This document shows, piece by piece, positions 18,861 to 27,109 of a DNA stretch of 64,000 bases (position 1 is its first letter; the number at the start of each line of letters is the position of its first letter). The translations under genes and the position numbers were made by a program. The stretch spans positions 8,572-72,571 of the forward strand of contig CAWUKV010000004.1 in NCBI GenBank assembly GCA_963923025.1, in the 5' to 3' direction. Source of the stretch: CAWUKV01 sp963923025. Lineage in GTDB: Bacteria > Cyanobacteriota > Cyanobacteriia > Phormidesmidales > Phormidesmidaceae. The notes under the pieces were generated by a model. That model did not search any database. It saw nothing but the letters and a program-made list of their open reading frames with translations, and was not told where the DNA came from.

Positions 18861-19367
18861 CGTCTACCCATACGATGTTATGCAATGGCGCTTATTGACA
18901 GATGCACCGTTCACATCTGTAGAGCAAGCTCAGCTTATTGAAGTTTCTATTGGCAGCTCCCATTAACCGGTTGCTTCAAAAATCCATGTTTAGGGGATCC
19001 GTAGACCTACTGAAAAATCATCAAAAAAAATCAGGACAATTCATAGGCTATTCACACACACTGGGGACTAGTTTAAAGTTAGTCCCAACTAACGGCTATC
19101 TATGGGGCAGGTTAACGCTTGAGCTGTGTAAGTTATTCAAGAGAACGCATCTCCGAAATTTAGGCAGCTTTGCGTAGCTCCTAGCTGCTGTTAGAACGAT
19201 GGCAATCATGCTTGAGACATCAGACATCAATGAGTCTACGAGCATTCAAGGGTCGGGGCATGTATCTTCTCAAAGGCAAACGCAACACCGATTAGATGAC
19301 GTCTTCCCAACAAAGACCAGGTGAGTTCCTTTGAGGAATACCTTTTCTGAAGTTCTTGACTAAAACA
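18861..19367. other. 507-bp spacer before the PEP-CTERM gene
   Basis: No gene supported. A 79-codon open frame at 18938-19177 has no recognisable motif. A short inverted repeat (GGGACTA at 19064-19070 with TAGTCCC at 19080-19086) could end the GT2 transcript, although it lacks a T tract. Confidence 0.4.
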
Positions 19368-20042
19368 ATGAAGCAACCTTTTGCAAAATTCACAGCCGTC
19401 CTGGTTACGGCTGCAGGCTTTAGCCTGATCCCTTTTGACTCCGCTGAAGCGGCACTCATTCGCTTTTCGTACCAGTTCGATAACGGCATCGGTAACGTAA
19501 CCGGTACAGTTGAGGGGGACGTTGGAGCCGATGGCTTCAGCGTTACTAACCTCAGTAACCTGGATGCGACATTTACCGGGCTTAACCAGGATGCCGATCC
19601 TAGTAACGATGTCACCTTTGACGTCGTTCTTGATACCCCTAACCCTATTTTCAGCCTGACACGTATTGTCGATCCGATTACGTTGGATGCCGTTAGCCCC
19701 ACCATCAACTCTATTGAAGAGTCTGTTGGTGACGGAGGCGACCCAGACGGTCCCAACGTTCTCTTCTCATTCAGCAATGTAGATTTCAACGCACCAGGGT
19801 TCACTCCCGGGCCTGAAGGAATTGTTACGTTCTTTGTCAACTCCTTCGCTCGTAACGATGAACAACGGGCTAATGTCGCTGGGTTTACCCCCGACGTAGG
19901 GGCGGGCTCCTTTGGTACATTCAGTGCCGAGCTTGTTCCTGACGACAGTGGGACAAGCGTTCCTGAACCAACCACCGTTCTTGGCACGCTAGTGGTAGCC
20001 GGTGCCCTTGCACCTCGCTTTATGAAGCGTCGCGCTGCCTAG
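19368..20042 (+). CDS. PEP-CTERM sorting-signal secreted protein
   Basis: 224 residues from ATG 19368; a TTG at 19356 is possible but less likely. The N-terminal signal peptide (KFTAVLVTAAGFSLI... ending near DSAEAA) is followed by a beta-rich acidic domain rich in Asn/Asp/Thr/Val. The C-terminus has the PEP-CTERM tripartite sorting signal: SVPEPTTV at about 198-205, a hydrophobic helix (LGTLVVAGALAP) and a basic tail KRRAA. In bacteria that make exopolysaccharide this tail is recognised by an exosortase (EpsH/XrtA type), which processes and anchors the protein. That fits the adjacent glycan genes, but no exosortase is in this window. Confidence 0.88.
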   Translation: MKQPFAKFTAVLVTAAGFSLIPFDSAEAALIRFSYQFDNGIGNVTGTVEGDVGADGFSVTNLSNLDATFTGLNQDADPSNDVTFDVVLDTPNPIFSLTRIVDPITLDAVSPTINSIEESVGDGGDPDGPNVLFSFSNVDFNAPGFTPGPEGIVTFFVNSFARNDEQRANVAGFTPDVGAGSFGTFSAELVPDDSGTSVPEPTTVLGTLVVAGALAPRFMKRRAA

Positions 20043-20096
20043 TCATAGGCACAACACACGTTTTAATAACCGTGCTGTAGAAGCATCGCTAAGTCG

Positions 20097-20142
20097 CACC
20101 GCAACAGTTTTGGGCCTAAGTGGGCCAGTAACTGTTGCGGTG
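20097..20142. terminator. Bidirectional terminator-like hairpin
   Basis: A perfect 13-bp inverted repeat, CACCGCAACAGTT (20097-20109) and AACTGTTGCGGTG (20130-20142), with an inner GGGCC-containing loop. It lies between the convergent PEP-CTERM (+) and adenylate cyclase (-) genes. No long T tract follows on either side. Confidence 0.65.
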
Positions 20143-20170
20143 TATCAGTTTGAGCGGAAGTAAACGTAGC

Positions 20171-22387
20171 CTACTTGCGCTCAAACTGCCAGGCTCCGTC
20201 CCAATCTTTGCCGGGGGGCGCTTGCAGAAACTGCTGACAGCGATCACAGTACACCTCAGCCGCGAGATCGCAGGGATAGCAATGAAGTATTTTGGTAAAC
20301 ATCTCCGCTGCTAGCTCAAAGGATTGCTGCTGGTAGTACTGTCGCCCTTGGTGGTATAGCTCCACCCACTCCTGCTGAGGGCAAACGGACGTTTCTGACC
20401 GTAGACCCAATAGCTCATAGATATAGACGGGCTGCGTTTTACCTTTAACCCTGACGTAGTCCAGCTCACGCACCCAGACATCATCTTTGCAAAGCTGGTA
20501 GGTGTGTTCGCTGATTAAGATGCCGCAGCCGTAGTACTTGGTCAGACTCTCTAGCCGAGCCGTAAGGTTCACGCCATCACCAATAGCAGTAAACTCCATG
20601 CGCTTGCTGGAACCAATATTGCCAGTGACTACATGGTCGGAGTTGATCGCCATGCCAATGTCAATGGTAGGACGCCCCTGTTCCTGCTGCTGCTGATTAA
20701 ACTGACCCAGGGCTCGCTGCATGTTGAGCGCAGTTTTTACCGCCCGGTAGGCATGGTCCGACTGGGCAACGGGGGAACCAAAGATAGCCATAATGGCATC
20801 CCCGATGAATTTATCCAGCGTGCCCTGCTGCTCAAAAATCACGTCCACCATGATTTCGAAATAGGCATTGAGCAGCTCAACCACCTTTTCAGGGGGCATT
20901 TGTTCGCTCAGACGGGTGTAGCCCCGGATATCGGCAAATAAGATTGAGACATACTGACGGGCACCGCCAACGGTGGTTTTGCCAGTGCCCAACAGCTCCT
21001 CAGCTAAGTCCTGACTGAGGTAGCGATACATGGTGGTCCGCAGCGTTTCGCTTTCTCGCAGTGCCAGCTCTGCTTGTTGGCGCTCGGTAATGTCCTGCAC
21101 CGTACCGGTGATTCGCAGGGGCTCTACCTGGACTTGTTCACTAACAATTCGTTCTACACCGTCGGGCAGCTGTAGCCTGTAGTCCAATGCGTAGGACTGC
21201 TGTTGGTCTATGGCATGGGTCCAGGCATTGGCAACGCGATCTCGATCTAGCGGATGCACCCGCTGCAAAAATAAACTACGGCTGGGCTCAACGGCGGGCG
21301 TATAGCCTAACAGCTGATAAAGCTGGTTTGACCATTTCAGCCGCTGCCCCTCCTGATCCCAGTTACCGAGGCGGGCAATGGCCTGGGCATTGCGCAAGCT
21401 GGCCTCGCTGCGAACCAGCTTTGCCTCGCTCTGTTCTCGCTCGGTCACCACCACCGCCAGCACCAGTGCCGTCACACTGACAACGGCAATGTAGGCTTGC
21501 AACAGCAAAATGGCTTCGTTGAGGTTGCCGTCCACCTTGGTAATAAAGGGTCCACCTCGATAAACGGCCCCCACCACAGCAATAACGGATACCAAAAAGC
21601 AGGACAGCGCACTGCCCTGTAGCCCCAGCCGCAGCGCCGCCCAAACCACAAAGGGAAACGGCAAATATTCCAATGGGTACTGCGAAATTGCACTCCCCGG
21701 CTGTGACCCAAAGACAACCCCGCTCATGGCCACGACTAGCCCTAAGCACAAACACAGCTCCAAACTCCAAGGCTGTTGTACGCCAAACCGTCCGGTCCGC
21801 TTGCGCCCCAGCAACAGCATCGGCGTCAGCACCAAGATCCCCATGCCGTCTCCGAGCCAAATCAGCGCGACGTTTTGGAGCAGGCTGCTGAGGGGAACCA
21901 GGCCGGTAAAGTAACCCACTGCCGTGCTGTAGACGGCATTAACCCAGGGTGTCACTAGCACGCCCCAAGCTAAAAAAGCGAGTAGCTCCGATAGCTGCCA
22001 CGACCGCACCTGTAGCTGGCGATCGCGCAGTAACTGACTCCCCACCCAAGCCTGCAAAGGACTGCCCAAGCTCACCAAAATCGCCGTTGGTAATGCCAAC
22101 TGGGCCGACAGCGCCACCGCAATCGTACCCAGGGCAACCCCTGGCCACAGCCGTCGCTGCCAAATCAGCGCCGCCAAAGCAATGCCAGCAGGGGGCCATA
22201 GCGGTGAGGCGGCCGCTTCCAAATTCAGCGCTATCATCGACAGCCGAGCTGCTAGGAAGTAAACCAGAGCCAGCCCGCCAACTTGAAACAGGTAGGTGCG
22301 TTGTTGCGATCGCATAGGTCGCCCGTGATTCTGAAGCCGCCAACTCAAAATAGCCGCTCCGACAAAGTGCGTCCCTAAAGTGCCCAA
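20171..22387 (-). CDS. MASE1-PAS-class III adenylate/guanylate cyclase
   Basis: 738 residues. About eight membrane helices in 30-310 form a MASE1 sensory domain (SPLWPPAGIALAALI is typical). A PAS domain follows (about 335-450, ending TGTVQDITERQQAELALRES). The catalytic cyclase domain (about 475-650) shows SILFADIRGYTRLSEQMPP with the metal Asp, DKFIGDAIMAIFGSP with the second Asp and the purine-selecting Lys, and EFTAIGDGVNLTARLE. The C-terminal tail carries TPR-like helices and a Cys cluster (CYPCDLAAEVYCDRC). It makes a cyclic nucleotide, most likely cAMP, in response to a membrane or PAS signal. An alternative start is ATG 22315. Confidence 0.9.
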   Translation of the reverse strand: MGTLGTHFVGAAILSWRLQNHGRPMRSQQRTYLFQVGGLALVYFLAARLSMIALNLEAAASPLWPPAGIALAALIWQRRLWPGVALGTIAVALSAQLALPTAILVSLGSPLQAWVGSQLLRDRQLQVRSWQLSELLAFLAWGVLVTPWVNAVYSTAVGYFTGLVPLSSLLQNVALIWLGDGMGILVLTPMLLLGRKRTGRFGVQQPWSLELCLCLGLVVAMSGVVFGSQPGSAISQYPLEYLPFPFVVWAALRLGLQGSALSCFLVSVIAVVGAVYRGGPFITKVDGNLNEAILLLQAYIAVVSVTALVLAVVVTEREQSEAKLVRSEASLRNAQAIARLGNWDQEGQRLKWSNQLYQLLGYTPAVEPSRSLFLQRVHPLDRDRVANAWTHAIDQQQSYALDYRLQLPDGVERIVSEQVQVEPLRITGTVQDITERQQAELALRESETLRTTMYRYLSQDLAEELLGTGKTTVGGARQYVSILFADIRGYTRLSEQMPPEKVVELLNAYFEIMVDVIFEQQGTLDKFIGDAIMAIFGSPVAQSDHAYRAVKTALNMQRALGQFNQQQQEQGRPTIDIGMAINSDHVVTGNIGSSKRMEFTAIGDGVNLTARLESLTKYYGCGILISEHTYQLCKDDVWVRELDYVRVKGKTQPVYIYELLGLRSETSVCPQQEWVELYHQGRQYYQQQSFELAAEMFTKILHCYPCDLAAEVYCDRCQQFLQAPPGKDWDGAWQFERK

Positions 22388-22560
22388 ACGGGCTGCCTCT
22401 CACCCCTTCTTAGCGAGATGGCACCTGTCAAAAAACAGCGGGTGAATCCCATTCAGCAACCTATCAGAATTTTTTTATACGTCTTTCAGTCGTGGGTCAG
22501 GGCGGGTTCAGCTGAGTTTTGCAGACTTCAAATCATGAAGCTCGTATCTAGGAGACTCTT

Positions 22561-22728
22561 ATGACTCGCGTTCTCTTGACCACACTGCCCCTTGTCCTCG
22601 CCTTGACTGCCAGCGCAGCACAAGCGAATCCGGTTGCTTCACCAGCTCAACCGTTGAATGGACAAACCCAAGCGGTTAACAATCCCAAAGATACGGCTGG
22701 CACGGTTTGGGATGTACGCCCGTTTTAA
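22561..22728 (+). CDS. Small secreted peptide, 55 aa, unknown function
   Basis: A 55-codon gene from ATG 22561 to TAA 22726-22728. AGGAG at 22550-22554 lies six bases upstream, which strongly supports the start. Residues 1-20 form a clean Sec signal peptide (MTRVLLTTLPLVLALTASAA) with a cleavage motif ending AQA before NPVASP. The mature part is about 32 residues, rich in Pro/Asn/Gln, with a C-terminal TVWDVRPF. I recognise no family. It lies 120 bp upstream of the thioredoxin gene and diverges from the cyclase gene. No Cys is present, so it is not a disulfide substrate of the thioredoxin. Confidence 0.65.
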   Translation: MTRVLLTTLPLVLALTASAAQANPVASPAQPLNGQTQAVNNPKDTAGTVWDVRPF

Positions 22729-22849
22729 CCTACCGGCACCGAACCGAATGATTGCCCGCCCCCGTAACCCCTTATACTGCTGAGCAAGACCTAGCGATCG
22801 CGCTAGGCCCATTCTCACCATCAATCCTTGAGCCGCCTGGAGACCAACC

Positions 22850-23176
22850 ATGGGTACAGCCACCTACATCAAAGACGAAGCCGAATTCGACACGCTTCTG
22901 AAAGAGCAGTCGCTGATGGTGGTCGACTGCACCGCGTCTTGGTGTGGTCCCTGCAAGCTAGTTGCCCCGCTGATGGATCAGCTGGCTGAAGCCTACGACG
23001 GTCGGGTCAGTGTCTTTAAGCTCGACCTCGATGCCAACAAGCCGGTTGCCAAACGGTTCGGCATCAAAAGCATTCCCGCCGTTATGTACTTCAAAGACGG
23101 TGAACTTCAACAAACCGTCATTGGTGCGAAGCCCTACAATACCTTCGCTGAAGCCACAGACAGTTTGCTGGCATAG
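22850..23176 (+). CDS. trxA: Thioredoxin
   Basis: 108 residues, normal length for thioredoxin. The active site WCGPC sits at about 31-35 (CTASWCGPCKLVAPLMDQL) and the cis-proline loop is SIPAVMYFKDGE. The conserved Asp before the active site is in VVDCTASW. No signal peptide, so it is cytosolic. It reduces disulfides using electrons from a thioredoxin reductase. It is probably one of several thioredoxins in a cyanobacterium; the subclass is not resolved. A hairpin with a T tract follows it. Confidence 0.93.
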   Translation: MGTATYIKDEAEFDTLLKEQSLMVVDCTASWCGPCKLVAPLMDQLAEAYDGRVSVFKLDLDANKPVAKRFGIKSIPAVMYFKDGELQQTVIGAKPYNTFAEATDSLLA

Positions 23177-23207
23177 CCTTACGATCTAAAGGCAGAAGCA
23201 TGACGTC

Positions 23208-23263
23208 AAAAGGCAGAAGAATCCTTGATGAGCCAAAGGTTTCATTCTGCCCTTTGTTTTTTT
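23208..23263 (+). terminator. Rho-independent terminator after thioredoxin
   Basis: AAAGGCAGAA at 23208-23217 pairs with TTCTGCCCTTT at 23245-23255, followed by a run of T (23257-23263). A second overlapping pairing (GACGTC near 23202 with GACGTC near 23275) could extend the structure. Confidence 0.65.
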
Positions 23264-23292
23264 ATTTGCCCTTTGACGTCTGCCTTTCTGCA

Positions 23293-23577
23293 TCAGGCTA
23301 ACGTCAAAAACTCTACAGACGGCGTCAGCGGATCTTTCACCAAGCCAATGCCGCCGTAACCCCAGCGGGACAGCAGCGTTTTAAGCTGACCTCCGGCCAC
23401 CGACTCCACAGAAAATTGGTCTGCCAGGGTGGCCGCGTGCTGATTGACGTAGGTTAGCGCCTCATGGTCAGCGGCAAACAGCATTAAAAACCCCTGTCCC
23501 TCTTCTTGTCGGGGCCGAGCAGCTAAGTATTGACCGTCTCGCTTGGACCGCAGCACGTAGTAAGTCTGGGAAAACAT
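23293..23577 (-). CDS. Conserved cyanobacterial small protein, unknown function
   Basis: 94 residues with GGAG about nine bases upstream of the ATG. It starts with TYYVLRSKRDGQYLAARP, a pattern of a short beta-rich domain, followed by FLMLFAADHEALTYVNQHA and ending VEFLTLA. No membrane segment and no Cys. I do not recognise a named domain. It is the last gene of the leftward corA-apt-permease run. Confidence 0.6.
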   Translation of the reverse strand: MFSQTYYVLRSKRDGQYLAARPRQEEGQGFLMLFAADHEALTYVNQHAATLADQFSVESVAGGQLKTLLSRWGYGGIGLVKDPLTPSVEFLTLA

Positions 23578-23681
23578 GGCTCTACTCCGCAGCTTGTTTG
23601 TCCATTAACCTATCGCGTTCATCGTGGGGTGGGAAAAATTAGAAGGAAGAAAACGGAAGTCAGTAGTTACTGCCCGACAAT

Positions 23682-24086
23682 CTAATACCGCCCGTTGTAC
23701 TCGCGAAACACGTACATATTAATTGCCGCGACAACGAAGCAAATGATAAACATCAGCACGCGGATGCCGTAGATGGGCTCGTCGATTAGTCGTCCGTTGG
23801 CGAAGATGGGCGTGAAGGATGGCTCCATCTTTGCTAGCAAGAACCCTGCGGTGAACGCGGCGATGGTGGAGCTAGCCTGACTGAAGTTTTTCAGCTCGTG
23901 GCTGGTATTGGGCGAAACCAGGAAGCCTACTAGCCAGCCTGCGGCCCAGCCCGTCACGCTGATCAGAACAGTTTGGGCAAACCCCGGATCGCCCAGCTCG
24001 CCGTGGACCCGAGCAGCAAGCCACAGCACCCCTGCAAAGACAACAAAACCAACCAGTAGGCCACTGTAAGAACGCAGGGGGTACAT
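23682..24086 (-). CDS. Small integral membrane protein, unknown function
   Basis: 134 residues from ATG 24086; a TTG at 24116 would add ten residues. Four hydrophobic helices are visible: SGLLVGFVVFAGVLWLAA, TVLISVTGWAAGWLVGFL, STIAAFTAGFLLA and VLMFIICFVVAAINMYVF. No catalytic motif is seen. It lies just downstream of the OppB-type permease on the same strand and may be cotranscribed. The family is not recognised. Confidence 0.65.
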   Translation of the reverse strand: MYPLRSYSGLLVGFVVFAGVLWLAARVHGELGDPGFAQTVLISVTGWAAGWLVGFLVSPNTSHELKNFSQASSTIAAFTAGFLLAKMEPSFTPIFANGRLIDEPIYGIRVLMFIICFVVAAINMYVFREYNGRY

Positions 24087-24140
24087 AGAGAAGAAATCGA
24101 GAGTGGGAACCGCCAAAACCGAGAGCCGCTCAGCCTGCCG

Positions 24141-25223
24141 TTAGTTGATTTTGGACAGCTTAATGCGCGGGTCCACAAACGACAGGGTCAGATCAGCCAG
24201 CAAGTTACCAATGATCAACATCGTCGCCCCCATCATCAAACTCGCCATAATCAGGTACAGGTCCTGAGACTGAACCGCTTGTAGGGTGAGCTTGCCCAAA
24301 CCGGGCCAGCTAAAGAACGTTTCGATGATGAAGGAGCCGCTTAGCAAACTGGCAAACTCAAACCCCAAGATAGTAATGAGTGGATTGATCGCATTGCGCA
24401 ACGCGTGGGTGTAAATCACCCGATCCTCGGGCAGTCCCTTGGCTCGAGCTGTTTGAATGTAGTCTTGGCGTAGCACGTCCAATAGCTGCCCGCGCATTAG
24501 TCGCTGAAGCCCTGCAAAGCTGGTAACGCTCAACGCCAGCGACGGCAAAATTAAGTGCCAACCCACGTCTAGCATTTTGCCCAACCAATTCAGGTCGTCA
24601 TGGAAAACGCTGGTGCGTCCGCCCACTGGAAACAGCGGCGCGGTCAGCTGGGCAAAGAACAGTAGCAACAGACCGGTAATGATAGTCGGGAAGCCCTGCC
24701 CGGTATAGCTCAGCACGCGCAAAACGCGGTCAACGGGCTGATTCTGACGGACAGCACTAACAATACCTAAAGGCACCGCGATCGCCCAGGTAATCACAAT
24801 CGAGGCAAAGGACAGCAGAATGGTATTGGGCACCCGCTCGGCCAAGATTTCAGCGGCGGGGCGTTGGTAGGCAAAGCTGATGCCAAAGTTAAAGTGGCGC
24901 ACCACCTGCCACAGCCAACGAAAGTATTGCTCCCACACGGGCCGGTCCAGACCAAACTGACTTTCGAGCTGCTGCAGGGTCTCCGGCGAAATCTGCGGAT
25001 TCTGCCGCTGGGCGGCCAGAAAATCCCCCGGAGCCAAATCGATAATAAAGAAGCTTAGGGCCGAGGCCAGCAGCAGCGTCAGCAACGCCTGCAACAGCCG
25101 CTTGACAATATACAGCGTCGTCTCACTGGTCGCCAACAGCCTTAGCCGGTCAACGGCGTTCATGGCCCGCGAAGACTCGGGCGGCTCTGAGGGCTGCAAG
25201 GGATTTTCAGGCGCGGTAGTCAT
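24141..25223 (-). CDS. ABC transporter permease, OppB/DppB type
   Basis: 360 residues, slightly longer than usual because of a ~40-residue cytoplasmic N-terminal extension. The first membrane helix (LLQALLTLLLASALSFFIIDL) is followed by the family motif LAPGDFLA. The C-terminal permease domain has the EAA-type loop YIQTARAKGLPEDRVIYTHA followed by LRNAINPLITILG. Such subunits form the channel of peptide, nickel or microcin importers with an OppC/DppC partner. No partner, binding protein or ATPase gene is adjacent; a DppC-type permease lies near 57-58 kb. It follows apt at a 61-bp distance. Confidence 0.9.
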   Translation of the reverse strand: MTTAPENPLQPSEPPESSRAMNAVDRLRLLATSETTLYIVKRLLQALLTLLLASALSFFIIDLAPGDFLAAQRQNPQISPETLQQLESQFGLDRPVWEQYFRWLWQVVRHFNFGISFAYQRPAAEILAERVPNTILLSFASIVITWAIAVPLGIVSAVRQNQPVDRVLRVLSYTGQGFPTIITGLLLLFFAQLTAPLFPVGGRTSVFHDDLNWLGKMLDVGWHLILPSLALSVTSFAGLQRLMRGQLLDVLRQDYIQTARAKGLPEDRVIYTHALRNAINPLITILGFEFASLLSGSFIIETFFSWPGLGKLTLQAVQSQDLYLIMASLMMGATMLIIGNLLADLTLSFVDPRIKLSKIN

Positions 25224-25284
25224 AGGTCAAACGTTACGGTTTGGGGCGTTGACAGGTGAAGTTCTAGCAGTTGCTGCTGCGGGT

Positions 25285-25800
25285 TTAGTACTGAAGCAGC
25301 ACACTGATGGGTACAGCCTCTGGCAGCCGCTGCCTGCCGCCCAAATCGTTTAACTCAATCACAAAACTAAAGCCAGCCAGGGTTGCGCCCGTCTGCTGGA
25401 TCAGCGCCGCCGTTGCTGCGGCAGTTCCGCCCGTAGCCAGCAGGTCGTCTACAACCAGTACCGTACTGCCCTTGGGTAATGCATCCTGATGCACCTCTAA
25501 CGAATCTGTGCCGTACTCCAAGTCGTATTCAACCTGATGAACCGCAGCCGGTAGCTTACCGGCCTTACGCACCGGCACAAATCCACAGCCCAGCTTGTAG
25601 GCCAGCGGCATGCCAAAAATAAAGCCCCGAGACTCGATACCCGCCACATAGTCTGGCTTAGCTGCGGGCAGCGTCTCCGCCATTTGGTCGATGGCGTGCT
25701 GCAGTCCATCCGGCTCGCTGAGCAGCGTAGTAATGTCCCGAAACAGAATGCCGGGTTTGGGAAAGTCTGGAATGTCTCGAATTAGCGATTTGAGGTCCAT
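25285..25800 (-). CDS. apt: Adenine phosphoribosyltransferase
   Basis: 171 residues, the standard length. IRDIPDFPKPGILFRDITTLL at the N-terminus and the PRPP-binding loop VLVVDDLLATGGTAAAT near 120-136 are diagnostic. IESRGFIFG and FVPVRKAGKLP are also conserved. It converts adenine plus PRPP to AMP (purine salvage) in the cytoplasm. It lies between corA and the OppB-type permease, all leftward. Confidence 0.96.
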   Translation of the reverse strand: MDLKSLIRDIPDFPKPGILFRDITTLLSEPDGLQHAIDQMAETLPAAKPDYVAGIESRGFIFGMPLAYKLGCGFVPVRKAGKLPAAVHQVEYDLEYGTDSLEVHQDALPKGSTVLVVDDLLATGGTAAATAALIQQTGATLAGFSFVIELNDLGGRQRLPEAVPISVLLQY

Positions 25801-25877
25801 ATTGTCGCTACTGGTTTCGATAGCCGGTGGGGTCCGCCCTATTCTAGCCCCAGACTGCCCGATCGCTAGCCCGATAT

Positions 25878-27056
25878 CTAGCCCGATATATTTTCAAACC
25901 AGCCCTGCCGCCAGAAGTACAGCGTCAATCCGCCCGCCATTGCCAGCATTACCAGCCAGCATAGTGGGTAGCCCCAATAAGCATTGAGTTCTGGCATATT
26001 CCAGGGCGATGTGGCGGGGTTAAAGTTCATACCGTACACCCCGGCGATGAAGGTGAGGGGAATAAAGATAGAGGAGATCACCGTCAGCGTCTTCATCACC
26101 TCATTCATGCGGTTGCTCACCGAGGACAGGTAAACATCCATCAAAGTGGAGGTCAGCTCTCGGTAAGTCTCAACAATATCTAATACCTGAACGGCGTGGT
26201 CATAGCAGTCGTGCAGGTATACCCGCACCTCATCACTGATCAATTCGCTGTCTTCGCGCATCAGGCCGTTGATGGCGTTGCGCTGGGGCCAAATTGAGCG
26301 GCGTAGGGTCATCAGGTCGCGGCGCACCTGGTAAATTTTCTGCACGGTCTGCCGCGTTGGTCGAAAGATCACCTCGTCTTCCAGGTCTTCAATATATTCG
26401 CCGTAGGCTTCAAGAATGGGAAAAAAGCCATCCACAATGGCATCGAGCAAGCTGTAGGCCAGGTAGTCGGACTTTTTTTCTCTGATCAGGCCCCGGTTGT
26501 AGCGGATGCGATCGCGCACCGGGTCAAAGCAGTCCACATGGGGCTCCTCCTGCACCGTCAGCAGATACCCCTGCCCCAGCACAAAGCTCACCTGTTCGCT
26601 CTCGAACCCCAACTCGTCCTGTTTCAGCACGACCATGCGAGCAATGATCACAATTTGATGATCGTAGGGCTCAACCTTGGGCCGCTGGGGCACGTTGACC
26701 ACATCTTCTAAGACCAGCGGGTGCAGATGAAACACATCACCCATCTGCCGCAGTACCGCCTCGCTGCCCAGCCCCTGCACATCCAACCAGGCCACAGAGT
26801 CAGATTCTAAGTAGGGCAAACAATCGGCAGGGAACTGGGGTGTTTTGTAGGTTGCTCTGCCCGGCTGGTAGTCAATCAGCACCAAATTGGGTGGGATGGC
26901 ATCCGGCTCAATCACCAGCGTGCCGGGTAGGCTACCAACCTCGTCATAGTGATAATCCCAGTGGCGGCGCTCCTCTTCCTCAACCTGCTCCGGCAGCTGA
27001 GTGGGCGGACGTAGACCTGTTTTGCTCATGGTGTGGGTAAACGAAAGATAACTCAC
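25878..27056 (-). CDS. corA: CorA-family magnesium/cobalt transporter
   Basis: 392 residues. A large cytoplasmic N-terminal domain (VAWLDVQGLGSEAVL, HPLVLEDVVNVPQRPK) leads into a long helix and two C-terminal membrane helices. The signature YGMNF is present at the end of the first helix (SSIFIPLTFIAGVYGMNFNP), with MPELN in the periplasmic loop. The protein forms a homopentameric Mg2+ channel in the inner membrane. It diverges from the M23-like gene across 53 bp. Confidence 0.94.
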   Translation of the reverse strand: MSYLSFTHTMSKTGLRPPTQLPEQVEEEERRHWDYHYDEVGSLPGTLVIEPDAIPPNLVLIDYQPGRATYKTPQFPADCLPYLESDSVAWLDVQGLGSEAVLRQMGDVFHLHPLVLEDVVNVPQRPKVEPYDHQIVIIARMVVLKQDELGFESEQVSFVLGQGYLLTVQEEPHVDCFDPVRDRIRYNRGLIREKKSDYLAYSLLDAIVDGFFPILEAYGEYIEDLEDEVIFRPTRQTVQKIYQVRRDLMTLRRSIWPQRNAINGLMREDSELISDEVRVYLHDCYDHAVQVLDIVETYRELTSTLMDVYLSSVSNRMNEVMKTLTVISSIFIPLTFIAGVYGMNFNPATSPWNMPELNAYWGYPLCWLVMLAMAGGLTLYFWRQGWFENISG

Positions 27057-27109
27057 CTGCTACACTGCCGCTAAACCCGCACACTTTCAACAACTATCGA
27101 CATACCCCA

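Noticed and set aside
19292..19987. A 231-codon minus-strand frame opposite the PEP-CTERM gene
   Set aside because: The plus strand has a signal peptide and a PEP-CTERM tail. The minus frame is Ser/Thr/Pro-rich with no structure, typical of the complement of such a gene.
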